DNA from: Gimibacter soli
GTDB lineage: Bacteria; Pseudomonadota; Alphaproteobacteria; Sphingomonadales; Kordiimonadaceae
NCBI RefSeq assembly: GCF_028463845.1
Contig: NZ_CP116805.1
Location: 3,096,001 to 3,160,000, forward strand
Length of the DNA: 64,000 bases
Direction of reading: 5' to 3'
In this document: piece after piece, positions 44,319 to 54,264 of the stretch
How the letters are laid out: each line of letters begins with the position of its first letter
Position numbering within the stretch: position 1 is the first letter of the stretch
Translations under genes and position numbers: made by a program
Notes under the pieces: generated by a model
The model's input: only the letters and a program-made list of their open reading frames with translations
The model's database searches: none
Told to the model about the DNA's origin: nothing

Positions 44319-46088
44319 TCAGGGCGTCCCGGCGTCCGGCTTGGCGAGCGGCGGCAAGCCCTTTTCAAGCTTTTCCAGAAGCTTGGCCTTCAATTCGTCA
44401 TTCGGCTTTGCATCGAGCGCATGACGCCACTGGAAGCGCGCCTCGGCCAGCCGCCCGGCACGCCAGTAGGCATCGCCCAGATGATCGTTGATCGTCGCGT
44501 CGGTCGGCTCCATCCCGACGGCTTCTTCGAGGGTCAGAACCGCCTGCGCATAATCGCCGGTCAGATAATAGACCCAACCCATGCTGTCCCTGATGAAACC
44601 ATCCTCCGGGCGTGCCGCCATGGCCTTGGCGATCATTGCCTTGGCCTCGTCGATATTCTGGCCGCGGTCGATCCAGCTGTAGCCGAGGTAATTCAGCACA
44701 TTGGGCTCGTCGGGGTTCAGCTTGTGGGCCAGCATCAGGTCGGTTTCTGCCTCCAGCCAGCGGCCAAGCTGCTCGTAACAGATGCCGCGCGCGAAAAAGA
44801 CGAACCAGTCGGCAGGCACCGGCGCCGTGATCGTGTCAATCACCTGACCGTAATAGACGATGGCTTCCTCGAAGGCGGATGCTTCACGCTTCAGATCACC
44901 AAGCGAGGTAAGGTACCCCCGGTCTGCCGGTGCTTCCACCAGCATGTCCTTGAGGATAGCCTCAGCATTGTCGGTCTCGCCAGCGGCCTTCAGGGCAGCA
45001 ATCCGCCGCGCCTGGGCTGCACGCCACAGCGGGTCGCCGCGCGGCACGGTCGCAAAAGCCTGCGCCGCATCCTGCGGGCGGTTCACTTGCTCAAAAAGCG
45101 CCCCAAGCAGCAGATAGATGTCCGCCACGTCGGGCGTCAGGTAACTGGCGAGCCGCAGATAGACGACCGCTGCCTGCGCGGTGCGCGCCTGTGCAAACTC
45201 GGACCCCAGCCGGAACAGTAGCAAGCTGGCACCACCAAGGGGGGTCGCCGCAGTCTGGCTCGGCGCCCCAAGGTGGCTGAGGCGCATGGCTTCGCGCATC
45301 AGGTAACCGTTGCCACGGAACCGCTGCGTTGCATCCGTCAGGATCAGGCGAGCCGCATCGCGGTTGCCAAGCGCAATCTGCTGCTGGGCATAGGCCACAA
45401 TGGGCTGCATCGAAACCGGGCGTTCTTCGGTCGTCAGGCGCTTGTAGACTTCCTCTGCGCGGGCTTCCTCGCCCAGATAATCAAGGATATAGGCCAGATG
45501 TTCTTCGGCGATCGGCTTGATGCGCTCGTCTGCCAAAAGGGGCGCGAGGGTTGCTTCTGCCTGCACCAGATCCTTCTCGGCAGCATAGGACCAGGCCTTG
45601 AGGACGGGGTTTAGCACCAGATCGAAGCCATCGTCTTCGCCTTCGGTCAGCAGCGTCCTGAGCCGCGCCCAATCTGCACCGCGATAGGCGCCAACCACCC
45701 GCATCATGAAGACGATATTGTCATCCTGTTCAGGCGGCAGTTCGGCTGCAAGGGCTGCCGCGTCATCCAGCCGGCCCGAAAACAACAGCTGATAGAAGGC
45801 ACGCTCGGCGACAAAGGCGCTTGAAGGGTCAAGCGCCAGTGCCTCCAGATAGAAGGCTGCCGCCGCCGCATTCTCGGAATTCTCCTGCGCGAGCGTCGCC
45901 GACAGGAACGGCCCGAAGCCGCTGTCGGTGGCGCCCATGTCGTCCTCGACCGTGAATTCGCTATAGAGCGGCGGGGTGGCTGGCGCCGGCGCGAGCTCCG
46001 GCCTGCTGCCGCCCGCGCAGGCGGCAACAAGGAGGGAGATCGCGAGCACGGATGCGCGCCCGGCCATCGGAACGAAAACTGCCTTCAT
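44319..46088 (-). CDS. TPR-repeat lipoprotein
   Basis: About 589 aa. Seen: lipoprotein signal (lipobox VAAC, in VLAISLLVAACAGG) and many tetratricopeptide-like helical pairs, for example AAFYLEALALDPSSAF and DLMLAHKLNPDEPNVLNYLGYSWIDRG. This family often sits between ETF-QO and ispE in alphaproteobacteria; role unknown, presumably a scaffold in the outer-membrane/periplasm. Two adjacent ATGs (46091, 46088); the second has better spacing to GGGA. Upstream in-frame residues run into the neighbouring gene and are not part of it. Confidence 0.88.
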   Translation of the reverse strand: MKAVFVPMAGRASVLAISLLVAACAGGSRPELAPAPATPPLYSEFTVEDDMGATDSGFGPFLSATLAQENSENAAAAAFYLEALALDPSSAFVAERAFYQLLFSGRLDDAAALAAELPPEQDDNIVFMMRVVGAYRGADWARLRTLLTEGEDDGFDLVLNPVLKAWSYAAEKDLVQAEATLAPLLADERIKPIAEEHLAYILDYLGEEARAEEVYKRLTTEERPVSMQPIVAYAQQQIALGNRDAARLILTDATQRFRGNGYLMREAMRLSHLGAPSQTAATPLGGASLLLFRLGSEFAQARTAQAAVVYLRLASYLTPDVADIYLLLGALFEQVNRPQDAAQAFATVPRGDPLWRAAQARRIAALKAAGETDNAEAILKDMLVEAPADRGYLTSLGDLKREASAFEEAIVYYGQVIDTITAPVPADWFVFFARGICYEQLGRWLEAETDLMLAHKLNPDEPNVLNYLGYSWIDRGQNIDEAKAMIAKAMAARPEDGFIRDSMGWVYYLTGDYAQAVLTLEEAVGMEPTDATINDHLGDAYWRAGRLAEARFQWRHALDAKPNDELKAKLLEKLEKGLPPLAKPDAGTP

Positions 46089-46116
46089 CATTGTCCCGGC
46101 GGGCCCGCCGGTCCTC

Positions 46117-47775
46117 TTACATGTTCGGGTAATTGGGACCACCGCCGCCTTCCGGCACCACCCAGTTGATATTCTGGGTCGTGTCCTTGATGTCGCAGGT
46201 CTTGCAGTGCACGCAGTTCTGGGCGTTGATCTGGAGGCGTTTGCCGCCTCCTTCACCGTCCACGAATTCATAAACGCCAGCCGGGCAGAAGCGCTGCTCG
46301 GGGCCCGCATAATCTGCCCAGTTGATCTTCACGGGGACGGTCGGGTCCTTCAGCGTCAGGTGGCAGGGCTGGTCTTCTTCGTGGTTGGTGTTCGACAGGA
46401 AGACGCTGGTCAGCTTGTCGAAGCTATAGACGCCATCCGGCTTCGGATAGTCGATCGGCTTGCAATCCTTCGCCTTCTTCGTGGCCTCGTTATCCTTGTG
46501 GCCGTGACGGAAGGTCCAGGGGATCAGCGCGCCGAGGCCGAGGCTGTTGAGCCACATGTCGAAACCGGAATAGAGCGTGCCGAGCGTGACACCGAATTTG
46601 GTGAGCGACGGACGCGCGTTCCGAACCTTGTGCAGGTCCCTGTAAATCCAGCTTGTCTTGAAGGCATCAGCGTAGGAGGTCAGCTCCTTCTCGCCTTCCG
46701 AGCCTTCAACGAGGGCGTCGAAGGCCGCTTCAGCCGCCAGCATGGCCGACTTCATGGCATTGTGGGTGCCCTTGATGCGCGGCACGTTCACGAAACCGGC
46801 CGCACAGCCGATAAGCGCACCGCCCGGGAAATGCAGTTTCGGGATCGATTGCAAGCCGCCCTCATTGATCGCCCGTGCGCCGTATGCCACGCGGCGACCA
46901 CCCTCTAAGATCGCTTTCACGGCGGGGTGCGTCTTGAAGCGCTGCATCTCGTCGAACGGCGAAAGATAAGGGTTCGCGTAATCAAGCGTCACGACAAAGC
47001 CGATGGCGACCTGATTGTTTTCCTGATGATAGATGAAGCCACCGCCGGCCACATCCGAAAGCGGCCAGCCCTGCGTGTGAATCACGGTGCCTGCCTTGTG
47101 CTTGGCGGGGTCGATATCCCACAGTTCCTTGATGCCGATGCCGTATGTCTGGTGCTCGACACCCTCACGCAGGTTGAAATGCTTCTCGAGCTGCTTGGAG
47201 AGCGAGCCCCGGCAGCCTTCAGCGAACAGCGTATATTTGGCATGCAGTTCCATGCCCGGCTCGTAGCCATCCTTGTGGGTGCCATCGCGGCCCACGCCCA
47301 TGTCGCCGGTCGCCACGCCTTTCACGCGGCCATCCTCATGGAACAGCACTTCGGCGGCGGCGAAGCCGGGGTAAACCTCAACGCCCAGCGCCTCGGCCTG
47401 CTCGCCCAGCCAGCGGGTGAAATTGCCCAGCGACAGTGTGTACATGCCCTTGTTGGACATCAGGGGCGGCAGCAAGAAGTGCGGGAAATCAATATGGCCG
47501 GTTTCTGACAGAATCCAGTGATGGTTGTCGGTGACAGGTGTGTTGAGCGGTGCGCCCTTGTCTTTCCAGTCAGGGATCAGTTCGTTAAGCGCGATGGGGT
47601 CCACCACGGCGCCGGAAAGGATATGCGCGCCAATCTCCGAGCCCTTTTCGAGCACGCAGACGGTCAGTTCCTGACCCTTCTCGTTTGCAAGCTGCATCAG
47701 CCGGATCGCCGCAGACAGGCCGGACGGGCCGCCTCCTACGATCACAACATCAAATTCCATGGATTCGCGTTCCAT
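46117..47775 (-). CDS. Electron transfer flavoprotein-ubiquinone oxidoreductase
   Basis: Membrane-bound flavo-iron-sulfur enzyme passing electrons from acyl-CoA and amine dehydrogenases (via ETF) to ubiquinone. 552 aa, normal length. Seen: FAD motif [47 protein letters not shown]; and C-terminal 4Fe-4S ligands in [10 protein letters not shown] and [12 protein letters not shown]. First gene of the run to the TPR gene and ispE. Confidence 0.96.
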   Translation of the reverse strand: MERESMEFDVVIVGGGPSGLSAAIRLMQLANEKGQELTVCVLEKGSEIGAHILSGAVVDPIALNELIPDWKDKGAPLNTPVTDNHHWILSETGHIDFPHFLLPPLMSNKGMYTLSLGNFTRWLGEQAEALGVEVYPGFAAAEVLFHEDGRVKGVATGDMGVGRDGTHKDGYEPGMELHAKYTLFAEGCRGSLSKQLEKHFNLREGVEHQTYGIGIKELWDIDPAKHKAGTVIHTQGWPLSDVAGGGFIYHQENNQVAIGFVVTLDYANPYLSPFDEMQRFKTHPAVKAILEGGRRVAYGARAINEGGLQSIPKLHFPGGALIGCAAGFVNVPRIKGTHNAMKSAMLAAEAAFDALVEGSEGEKELTSYADAFKTSWIYRDLHKVRNARPSLTKFGVTLGTLYSGFDMWLNSLGLGALIPWTFRHGHKDNEATKKAKDCKPIDYPKPDGVYSFDKLTSVFLSNTNHEEDQPCHLTLKDPTVPVKINWADYAGPEQRFCPAGVYEFVDGEGGGKRLQINAQNCVHCKTCDIKDTTQNINWVVPEGGGGPNYPNM

Positions 47776-48083
47776 GTTTTACTCCCCTGAATGACTAACG
47801 GCGGCGCGCCGAACGGCAATAAAAAATCTCGGCAAGCCTGCCTCTGTTGACCCATTCCGGCGCGTTTGTGTCCGGCCCTGTCCCTTTGATTTTCAGTGTT
47901 TATGCCCCGCCCCGGCAGCAAGGTCAAACGGTTGCAGCGAAATCTGTGTTTATGTGAACGGGCGGGTCTCGAAAAAAGCGGTGCGTGGCTGGACAGGGCC
48001 GCTATATAGTGATTGCCGTGGACAACGCCGTGGGGGCAGGTCCTGCGATTTGTAACAGTGAACGACAGGGACCGCCCAACTCG
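47776..48083. promoter_or_regulatory. 308-bp divergent intergenic region
   Basis: Lies between the starts of ETF-QO (minus) and the uracil-DNA glycosylase gene (plus); no gene seen. Holds a perfect 10-bp inverted repeat, GGCCCTGTCC (47874-47883) and GGACAGGGCC (47991-48000), and a TATATAG sequence just after the second arm that could be a -10 element for the plus-strand gene. Confidence 0.4.
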
Positions 48084-48953
48084 ATGATGAACCGGGGCAA
48101 CGAGATCACGTCCGATATGGACCCCGCCTTCCTGCTTGCCTGGCATGTGGAAATGGGCGCGGATGAAGCTATCGGTTTCGATCCTGTAGACCGCTTCACA
48201 GCCCCTTCTGCCCCCGAAATCCGCATGCCTGCTGCACCGCGCCCGGCCGCTGCCGACGGCGCCCCGCGCACCGTGGCCGATATCGTCGCCCCGACTGTGC
48301 CCGTGGCTGGCCCGCGTGTGATCGAGGCGCGCCCTGTGCAAAGCGTGATCGGCGCGGGCCCGGCTGAAGCCGTCCGCGTTGCCGCCAGCTGCAACAATCT
48401 TGAGGAACTTCGCGCCGCTATCGAGGCTTTCGATGGCGGCACCTTGAAGCGCGGCGCCAAATGCACCGTCTTTGCCGATGGCGTGCCGGGCGCGCCACTG
48501 ATGGTCGTCGGCGAAGCGCCGGGTGCGGACGAGGACCGTGAAGGCCGCCCCTTCGTGGGTGCCTCCGGCCAGTTTCTGGATCGCATGCTGGCCGCCGCCG
48601 GACTTTCGCGCCAATCGAACGTCTATATATCGAATGTTGTACCGTGGCGCCCCTTGGGCAACCGCACGCCGGACCCGGCGGTGATCGCCATGTGCCTGCC
48701 CTTCCTGATGCGGCATATCGAGCTTGCAAAACCGCAAGCCCTTCTCCTTGTTGGCAAAGTCCCGACAGGCGCACTTTTTGGCAGCGACGATGGCATTACC
48801 CGCCTGCGCGGGAAGATGCGCGACATCACCGCCGGGGGCTTGACGCTGCCTGCCATGCCCACATACCATCCGGCCTTCCTTTTGCGCCAGCCCGCCCAGA
48901 AAGGCCAGGCGTGGCGCGATCTTCTGACCATTCGGGAAAGGCTGACACTTTGA
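48084..48953 (+). CDS. Uracil-DNA glycosylase, family 4-like
   Basis: DNA repair enzyme removing uracil; 289 aa. Seen: a proline/alanine-rich N-terminal third, then VGEAPGADEDREGRPFVG (catalytic/water-activating block), SGQFLDRMLAAAGL, NVVPWRPLGNRTP, and PTYHPAFLLRQPAQK with the C-terminal His motif. The Fe-S cysteine positions typical of family 4 are only partly present (FDGG in place of FDGC, with another Cys 8 residues later), so cluster binding is doubtful. Start uncertain: 48084, 48087 and 48117 are all possible. Confidence 0.88.
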   Translation: MMNRGNEITSDMDPAFLLAWHVEMGADEAIGFDPVDRFTAPSAPEIRMPAAPRPAAADGAPRTVADIVAPTVPVAGPRVIEARPVQSVIGAGPAEAVRVAASCNNLEELRAAIEAFDGGTLKRGAKCTVFADGVPGAPLMVVGEAPGADEDREGRPFVGASGQFLDRMLAAAGLSRQSNVYISNVVPWRPLGNRTPDPAVIAMCLPFLMRHIELAKPQALLLVGKVPTGALFGSDDGITRLRGKMRDITAGGLTLPAMPTYHPAFLLRQPAQKGQAWRDLLTIRERLTL

Positions 48954-50821
48954 AGACGTGGCGTATCGGCAAATGGCGGAATAGCTGTCTCGGCCTGACC
49001 CTCGCCGCCGCCCTTGTGCAGCCGGCACTGGGTGCGGACGCGCCAGCCCCCGTGGCCGTCGCTGCCGCGAGCACGGCGCCCGCAGCCAGCATGCCGATCA
49101 CTGTAGCGGTCCCGAAGGCCCTGTCGGATGAAGACCGCGCGCGGTATGAACGTATCTTCGCGCTCGTCAATGCCGCCAACTGGAAGGCGATGGACGCCGA
49201 AGTCGCCAAGCTGAAAGACAAGTCCCTGATGGGGCATGTGCTTTACGGCAAGCTGATGCACCCGACCGGATACCGATCTACCTATGCCGATCTTTCCGGC
49301 TGGCTTGAGATGTATCCCGATCATCCGAACGCATGGCTTATCTACAAGCTCGCCAAGCGGCGGCAAGGCAAGGCCAAGCCGCCACGCCTGCCGGTCGATC
49401 CGCAATATCCGAACGTAACCGGCCACACCGGCAACAAGGGCCTGCCTGTACCGAAGCGGTCCAAGGCATCGAGCCGCGAGGTCGCCCTCCTGAAATCGCA
49501 GGTGCGCACCTATGTGAAATCCGGCCAGCCGGAACGCGCCGAGAAGCTTTTCTGGGTTACCGACGACAAGAAGATCATGGCGGGCCACGAACGCGCCGCC
49601 CTGCTGGAGCGGATCGCCGCCAGCTATTATTATCAAGGCAACGACAAACGCGCCAAATTCACGGCCGGGCTTGCCGCCAAGACCGACCGCAAGAACGAAC
49701 CGACCGCCGACTGGACGGCCGGCCTCGCCAGCTGGCGCCTTGGCGATTATGAAAGCGCCTACAAGCATTTCGCCGAAATGAAGGGCTCGTCGAAGCGGCT
49801 TTCCAGCTGGCTTGCTGCCGGTGGCCGTTTCTGGGCGGCGCGCGCGGCCTATCGCACCGGGCGTGACGACAAGGCCGAGGAATTCCTCAGGAGCGCAGCG
49901 CTTGAATATCCCGAAACCTTCTACGGGCTGCTGGCGGCACGCCAGCTTGGCATCCAGCCGAAGTTCGACTGGTCCCTGCCGCCCCTGACCCCGAGCGGGC
50001 TTGAAAACCTGAGCCGCTTCCCGTCCACCCACCGCGCGCTTGCGCTGCGCGAGCTTGGCCGCGACGACATGGCGGACGAGGAACTGCGCCTTCTGTGGGG
50101 CCGTCAGGGTACCGCTGTGCAGGACGACCTGCTGGCGCTCACCGCCCAGATCAACCTGCCGAACCTGCAGATGCGCCTCAGCCGCGCGGGCGGCGGCAAG
50201 GTGAAAGTGCCGACAGGGGCGCGGTTCCCGCTGCCTGACTGGGAGCCCGTGGACGGCTTCCGGATCGACCGGGCACTGATCTATGCGATGGTCCGACAGG
50301 AAAGCGACTTCCGCATCCAGGCGCAAAGCTATGCCGGTGCGCGCGGCCTGATGCAGGTGATGCCGGCGACCGCCAGCTACCTGACCCGCGACAAGACGCT
50401 TTTCAAGCGCAATCAGCACCGCCTGTATGAGCCCGAGTTCAATATCGCGGTTGGCCAATATTATGTCGAATATCTGCATGATAACGACGTGGTCGGCGGT
50501 GACCTTCTGAAGCTGCTGGCGGCCTATAACGGCGGCCCCGGCACGCTGAAGCGCTGGGTCGGCGAGGTACGCTTCCAGAACGATCCGCTGCTGTTCGTTG
50601 AATCGCTGACCTTCCACCAGACCCGCGATTATATCGAGAAGGTGATGGCGAACCTCTGGATGTACCGGATGAAAATGGGCCAGACGACCGCAAGCCTTGA
50701 TGCGCTTGCCGCCGGCAAATGGCCCGGTCTTGAGCATTTCGATGAAGATGTGCAGGTCGCCCGCGCCAATGGCGATGCCCGTCCGCCTGCTACCCGCCAG
50801 CTTGGCCGCGACGCCAAGTGA
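48950..50821 (+). CDS. Soluble lytic murein transglycosylase
   Basis: Periplasmic peptidoglycan-cleaving enzyme of the Slt70 type, 623 aa. Seen: signal peptide (CLGLTLAAALVQPALGAD); long helical superhelix domain; C-terminal SLT domain with catalytic Glu451 in VRQESDF, SYAGARGLMQVMPATA, and LLAAYNGGPGTLKRWV. TTG start at 48950 overlaps the preceding stop (TTGA) and has GGGAAAGG upstream; no ATG exists before the signal peptide without extending far into the previous gene. Confidence 0.92.
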   Translation: MKTWRIGKWRNSCLGLTLAAALVQPALGADAPAPVAVAAASTAPAASMPITVAVPKALSDEDRARYERIFALVNAANWKAMDAEVAKLKDKSLMGHVLYGKLMHPTGYRSTYADLSGWLEMYPDHPNAWLIYKLAKRRQGKAKPPRLPVDPQYPNVTGHTGNKGLPVPKRSKASSREVALLKSQVRTYVKSGQPERAEKLFWVTDDKKIMAGHERAALLERIAASYYYQGNDKRAKFTAGLAAKTDRKNEPTADWTAGLASWRLGDYESAYKHFAEMKGSSKRLSSWLAAGGRFWAARAAYRTGRDDKAEEFLRSAALEYPETFYGLLAARQLGIQPKFDWSLPPLTPSGLENLSRFPSTHRALALRELGRDDMADEELRLLWGRQGTAVQDDLLALTAQINLPNLQMRLSRAGGGKVKVPTGARFPLPDWEPVDGFRIDRALIYAMVRQESDFRIQAQSYAGARGLMQVMPATASYLTRDKTLFKRNQHRLYEPEFNIAVGQYYVEYLHDNDVVGGDLLKLLAAYNGGPGTLKRWVGEVRFQNDPLLFVESLTFHQTRDYIEKVMANLWMYRMKMGQTTASLDALAAGKWPGLEHFDEDVQVARANGDARPPATRQLGRDAK

Positions 50822-50864
50822 CCCTGCCCGCGCTGCCGGGCTTCCCTGAAACGGAGATTGCCTG

Positions 50865-51359
50865 ATGCGCGCCTTTATCCTTGCCTGCTTCACCCTCGTG
50901 CTGATGGCCGCACCGGTAACAAACGCGAACGACTCTGCCAAGGACAAGGCGCTCATCAATGCCATGCTCAATCACCTGCATGCAGCCGCCGCCAATGCCG
51001 ACTGGCCGGAATATTTCGGCCTTTATGCCGACGACGCCACCTTCCTTGGCACCGACAAGACCGAGCGCTGGGACATGCCTACTTTCAAGTCTTACGCGGC
51101 CCAGACGAAGGGCTGGAAATACACGATGACGGAACGGCACATTGATCTTTCCGCCGATGGCAATGCCGCCTGGTTTGATGAACTTCTGTGGAACGATGCC
51201 TATGGCGTCAGCCGCGGGACCGGCGCACTGATTCGGGGCGATTCGGGCTGGAAGATCGTTCAGTATCATTTGACATTCCCGATGCCAAATGACCTCGCCA
51301 AACGATTCACCGAAGAAATTCAAACCTTTGAAAAAAATGCTGCAGCGCAGGAAAAGTGA
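50865..51359 (+). CDS. Secreted SnoaL/NTF2-like protein
   Basis: 164 aa. Seen: signal peptide (MRAFILACFTLVLMAAPVTNA), then ALINAMLNHLHAAAANADWPEYFGLYADDATFLGTD and RGTGALIRGDSGWKIVQYHLTF, the SnoaL_3/DUF4440-like cone fold. Catalytic or binding role unknown. RBS ACGGAG. Follows the lytic transglycosylase by 43 bp. Confidence 0.85.
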   Translation: MRAFILACFTLVLMAAPVTNANDSAKDKALINAMLNHLHAAAANADWPEYFGLYADDATFLGTDKTERWDMPTFKSYAAQTKGWKYTMTERHIDLSADGNAAWFDELLWNDAYGVSRGTGALIRGDSGWKIVQYHLTFPMPNDLAKRFTEEIQTFEKNAAAQEK

Positions 51360-51409
51360 CAATTTTTTCAAAGTCTTGATGCAGTAACAAAGGCGCGTCA
51401 TGCTTTCCT

Positions 51410-51426
51410 TGTCCCACGATGGGACA
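51410..51426. promoter_or_regulatory. Perfect inverted repeat before the PAS gene
   Basis: TGTCCCA-CGA-TGGGACA, 20 bp before the ATG at 51446. It could be an operator or an mRNA hairpin next to the RBS (GAGGAG). Confidence 0.45.
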
Positions 51427-51445
51427 GATGGTTGAGGAGAGCACC

Positions 51446-52057
51446 ATGGCACTGCCTTCTGCACTCGACGAGATCATCGGCATCTGGCGGGCCCTGCCCC
51501 GTAAAGCGGGCGCCTTGTTGCCCTGCCGCCGTGCACTTAACCCCCGCGATCTTGCACGCGCCCTGCCGCGTGTTGCCCTGATGCAGCGGCGTGACCGCTA
51601 TGACATCCAGGTCGGGATCGTGGAAACCCCCTTCGACGCACACTGGTCGGAAGGGATGGCCGGGTTTAACGCCTTCGATATTGCCGACAGCGACATGCGC
51701 GAGAATATCGCCCGCTTCTGCGACGCCATCCTTTCGCAGCCCGCCGGCGCGTGGGTCGAAGAGAAAGTCGAAGCCATGGGCGGCGGCGAAGCCACCGTCT
51801 CCACGCTATACCTGCCACTCACCGACCGGCAGGACCGCGCGACCTATATCATGGGCTGCTCGGTAAGCGACCGGCCGGCAGCGCACCGCTCGCTCCGGGA
51901 AAAGTTAGTGCCCACACCATCCGCCATTGCGGCTGTCCGCTTCTTCGATATCGGGCAGGGCAAACCGAGCGTGGCATTCGAGCCCATGACGCGCATCAGG
52001 GGCACTGGCCTGAAGGAACGCTTCATGGACCCGGCGACGGTGGAAGCTTCCCTATAA
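51446..52057 (+). CDS. PAS_5-type PAS-domain protein
   Basis: 203 aa, cytoplasmic. Seen: LPRKAGALLPCRRALNPRDLARALPRVALMQRR and ETPFDAHWSEGMAGFNAFDI, matching the PAS_5 family common in alphaproteobacteria (single PAS fold with no output domain). ATG 51446 has GAGGAG at ideal spacing; an upstream ATG overlaps the inverted repeat and lacks an RBS. Ligand unknown. Confidence 0.78.
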   Translation: MALPSALDEIIGIWRALPRKAGALLPCRRALNPRDLARALPRVALMQRRDRYDIQVGIVETPFDAHWSEGMAGFNAFDIADSDMRENIARFCDAILSQPAGAWVEEKVEAMGGGEATVSTLYLPLTDRQDRATYIMGCSVSDRPAAHRSLREKLVPTPSAIAAVRFFDIGQGKPSVAFEPMTRIRGTGLKERFMDPATVEASL

Positions 52058-52075
52058 GCGATTGCCGGGCGGGCT

Positions 52076-52879
52076 TCAGCTCGCCCGCGCTTTCATCTTG
52101 GCAGCCATTTTGAAGGCAAGGCGTGGGAACAGGCGCTTCAGCCACAGGGCATTCATCTCCATGCCCTGCCCCACGGCAATTTCGGGCGTGCCCTTGTGGA
52201 AGCCCCTGACGATAACGCGGGCCGCCGCGTCCACATCCATGCCGCCGGCGATATTATTGTCCATCTTGCCGAACTCGGTGCCGTCGCCCTTCAGGGCCAC
52301 GTTCGAGATATTGGTGCGGATGAAGCCGGGGGTCACGGTCGTCACCCGGATATTCTGGTCCGCCGTTTCAGCACGCAGCGCATCGAAGAAACCCATCACC
52401 GCGTGCTTGGCGGCGCAGTAACCGGTGCGGAGTGGCGCGCCGAGCTTGCCGGCGACCGACGCGGTCACCGCGATATGCCCGCCGCCTGCCTTGATCATCA
52501 GCGGCAACACGGCTTTGGTCAGCGCCATCTGGCCAAACACATCGACCTCGAAAAGCTTCCGGTAGGTCGCCATCGTGGTATCGATGGCCAGCGCGCGCTG
52601 CGAGATACCGGCATTATTGAAGAGCATATCAATGCGGCCGGTAAAGGCATGGGCCTCGGCGGTCGCCATTTCGATAGCGGCTTCGTCGGTCACATCCAGC
52701 GGCAGGGCAAGCACCTTGGCGGCCCCATTGGCAAGGCAGGCGGCCTTCACGCGCTCCAGTTCATCCGCGCGACGGGCCGACAGGACCAGCGCCCCGCCTT
52801 CCTTGGCGATTTCCTTGGCAACGGCTTCGCCGATCCCCGACGACGCCCCGGTGATCCAGACAGTCTGATCCCTGAACAT
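52076..52879 (-). CDS. Short-chain dehydrogenase/reductase
   Basis: 267-aa classical SDR. Seen: ITGASSGIGEAVA (NAD(P)-binding, from about 10), NNAGISQRA, catalytic Ser/Tyr/Lys with TASVAGKLGAPLRTGYCAAKHAV, and TPGFIRTNIS. The C-terminal LKRLFPRLAFKMAAKMKA is basic, perhaps membrane-associated. Substrate unknown. It follows the CoA-transferase gene by 26 bp on the minus strand. Confidence 0.9.
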   Translation of the reverse strand: MFRDQTVWITGASSGIGEAVAKEIAKEGGALVLSARRADELERVKAACLANGAAKVLALPLDVTDEAAIEMATAEAHAFTGRIDMLFNNAGISQRALAIDTTMATYRKLFEVDVFGQMALTKAVLPLMIKAGGGHIAVTASVAGKLGAPLRTGYCAAKHAVMGFFDALRAETADQNIRVTTVTPGFIRTNISNVALKGDGTEFGKMDNNIAGGMDVDAAARVIVRGFHKGTPEIAVGQGMEMNALWLKRLFPRLAFKMAAKMKARAS

Positions 52880-52905
52880 GGCTTTCCTCCCCCGAAATGC
52901 ACGTA

Positions 52906-54129
52906 TCAGCCGATGGCGCCACCGGATTTCAGGGCGCCGATTTCCTCAGCATTAAAGCCCAGTTCGCCAAGGATTTCATCCGAATGTTGGCCAAGCATCG
53001 GCGGCGCCTTCTCATAGACGATGGGTGTGCCCGAAAATTTGATGGGGCATGCCACCTGCGGCACCTTGCCGGAAAGCGGATGGTCCAGTTCGAACGCCAG
53101 CCCGCGCGACACCACCTGCGGGTCAGCGAAAGCCTGCGGAATCGTGTTGATCGGGCCGCACGGCACCGCCACATCCTCAAGAATGGCGATCCATTCTGCG
53201 GTCGTTTTTTTGGCAATCAGTGCTGCCACCAGCGGCACCACTGCCTCGCGGTTTTCAACGCGGGCACGGTTGGTGGCGAAACGTGGATTTTCGGCAAGGG
53301 CAGGATCACCCGCGACCTCGCAGAAGGCCTTGAACTGGCGGTCATTGCCGGCGGCCAGAATGATATGCCCGTCGGCGGTCGCGAAATCCTGATAGGGCAC
53401 GATATTGGCGTGGGCGTTGCCCGCGCGCTTCGGCACATTGCCGCCGATGAACCAGTTCATATTCTGGTTGCCAAGTAGGCCGAGCGTCACGTCCAGCAGC
53501 GCCATATCGATATGCTGGCCCTCGCCCGTCAGGTCGCGGTGGCGAAGGGCGGCCAGAATGCCGATCACGCCGTAAAGCCCCGTGGTGAGGTCGGACACCG
53601 CGACCCCTACCTTCTGCGGGCCGCCGCCCGGCTTGTCGTCACGCTCGCCAGTGATGGACATCAGCCCGCCCATCGCCTGGATCATGAAATCATAGCCCGC
53701 ACGATCTGCATAAGGCCCGGTTTGCCCGAAGCCCGTGACGGAGCAGTAAACAAGCCCCGGGCACTCGGCCTTCAGGCTTTCAAAGTCGAGCCCGTATTTT
53801 TTCAGGCCGCCGACCTTGTAGTTTTCGAGAAGCACATCGGCGCGGCGGGCGAGTTTATGGATCACCGCCTGCCCTTCAGGCTTCGAGATATCGATGGCGA
53901 TAGAACGCTTGCCGCGGTTGGCGGAAAGATAATAACCCGCCTCGCCGGTCTCGTTGCCGTCCTTGTCCTTGAGGTACGGCGGACCCCAGCCGCGTGTGTC
54001 GTCGCCGGCACCGGGGCGTTCCACCTTGATGACATCGGCGCCAAGGTCGGCCAGAAGCTGCCCCGCCCACGGCCCCGCGAGCACGCGCGACAGATCCAGC
54101 ACTTTCACACCCGCAAGCGGCCCTGCCAT
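52906..54129 (-). CDS. Class III CoA-transferase (CaiB/BaiF family)
   Basis: 407 aa. Seen: VKVLDLSRVLAGPWAGQLLADLGADVIKVERPG at the N-terminus; GYYLSANRGKRSIAID; AGYDFMIQAMGGLMSITGE; and DMALLDVTLGLLGNQNMNW, which holds the family Asp. Transfers CoA between carboxylic acids in the cytoplasm; substrate not evident. Start at 54129, after GGGAGG; upstream in-frame residues lack homology. Possibly co-transcribed with the SDR for a fatty or organic-acid pathway. Confidence 0.92.
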   Translation of the reverse strand: MAGPLAGVKVLDLSRVLAGPWAGQLLADLGADVIKVERPGAGDDTRGWGPPYLKDKDGNETGEAGYYLSANRGKRSIAIDISKPEGQAVIHKLARRADVLLENYKVGGLKKYGLDFESLKAECPGLVYCSVTGFGQTGPYADRAGYDFMIQAMGGLMSITGERDDKPGGGPQKVGVAVSDLTTGLYGVIGILAALRHRDLTGEGQHIDMALLDVTLGLLGNQNMNWFIGGNVPKRAGNAHANIVPYQDFATADGHIILAAGNDRQFKAFCEVAGDPALAENPRFATNRARVENREAVVPLVAALIAKKTTAEWIAILEDVAVPCGPINTIPQAFADPQVVSRGLAFELDHPLSGKVPQVACPIKFSGTPIVYEKAPPMLGQHSDEILGELGFNAEEIGALKSGGAIG

Positions 54130-54264
54130 CCGATCCTCCCTTGATTGTGGCTGCCCCGAGAAAGCACCAAAGCCAATTGAAGTGCAAGCGGCTTGACACG
54201 ATGTGCGGCAAGAGGACACATGAGGGGGCACAAGGTGGCCCAATCGCCACCCAGAGAGATTTGG

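Noticed and set aside
48623-50971. A 782-codon open frame antisense to the lytic transglycosylase
   Set aside because: No domain, no RBS, and it overlaps a gene with catalytic motifs; a GC-bias shadow.
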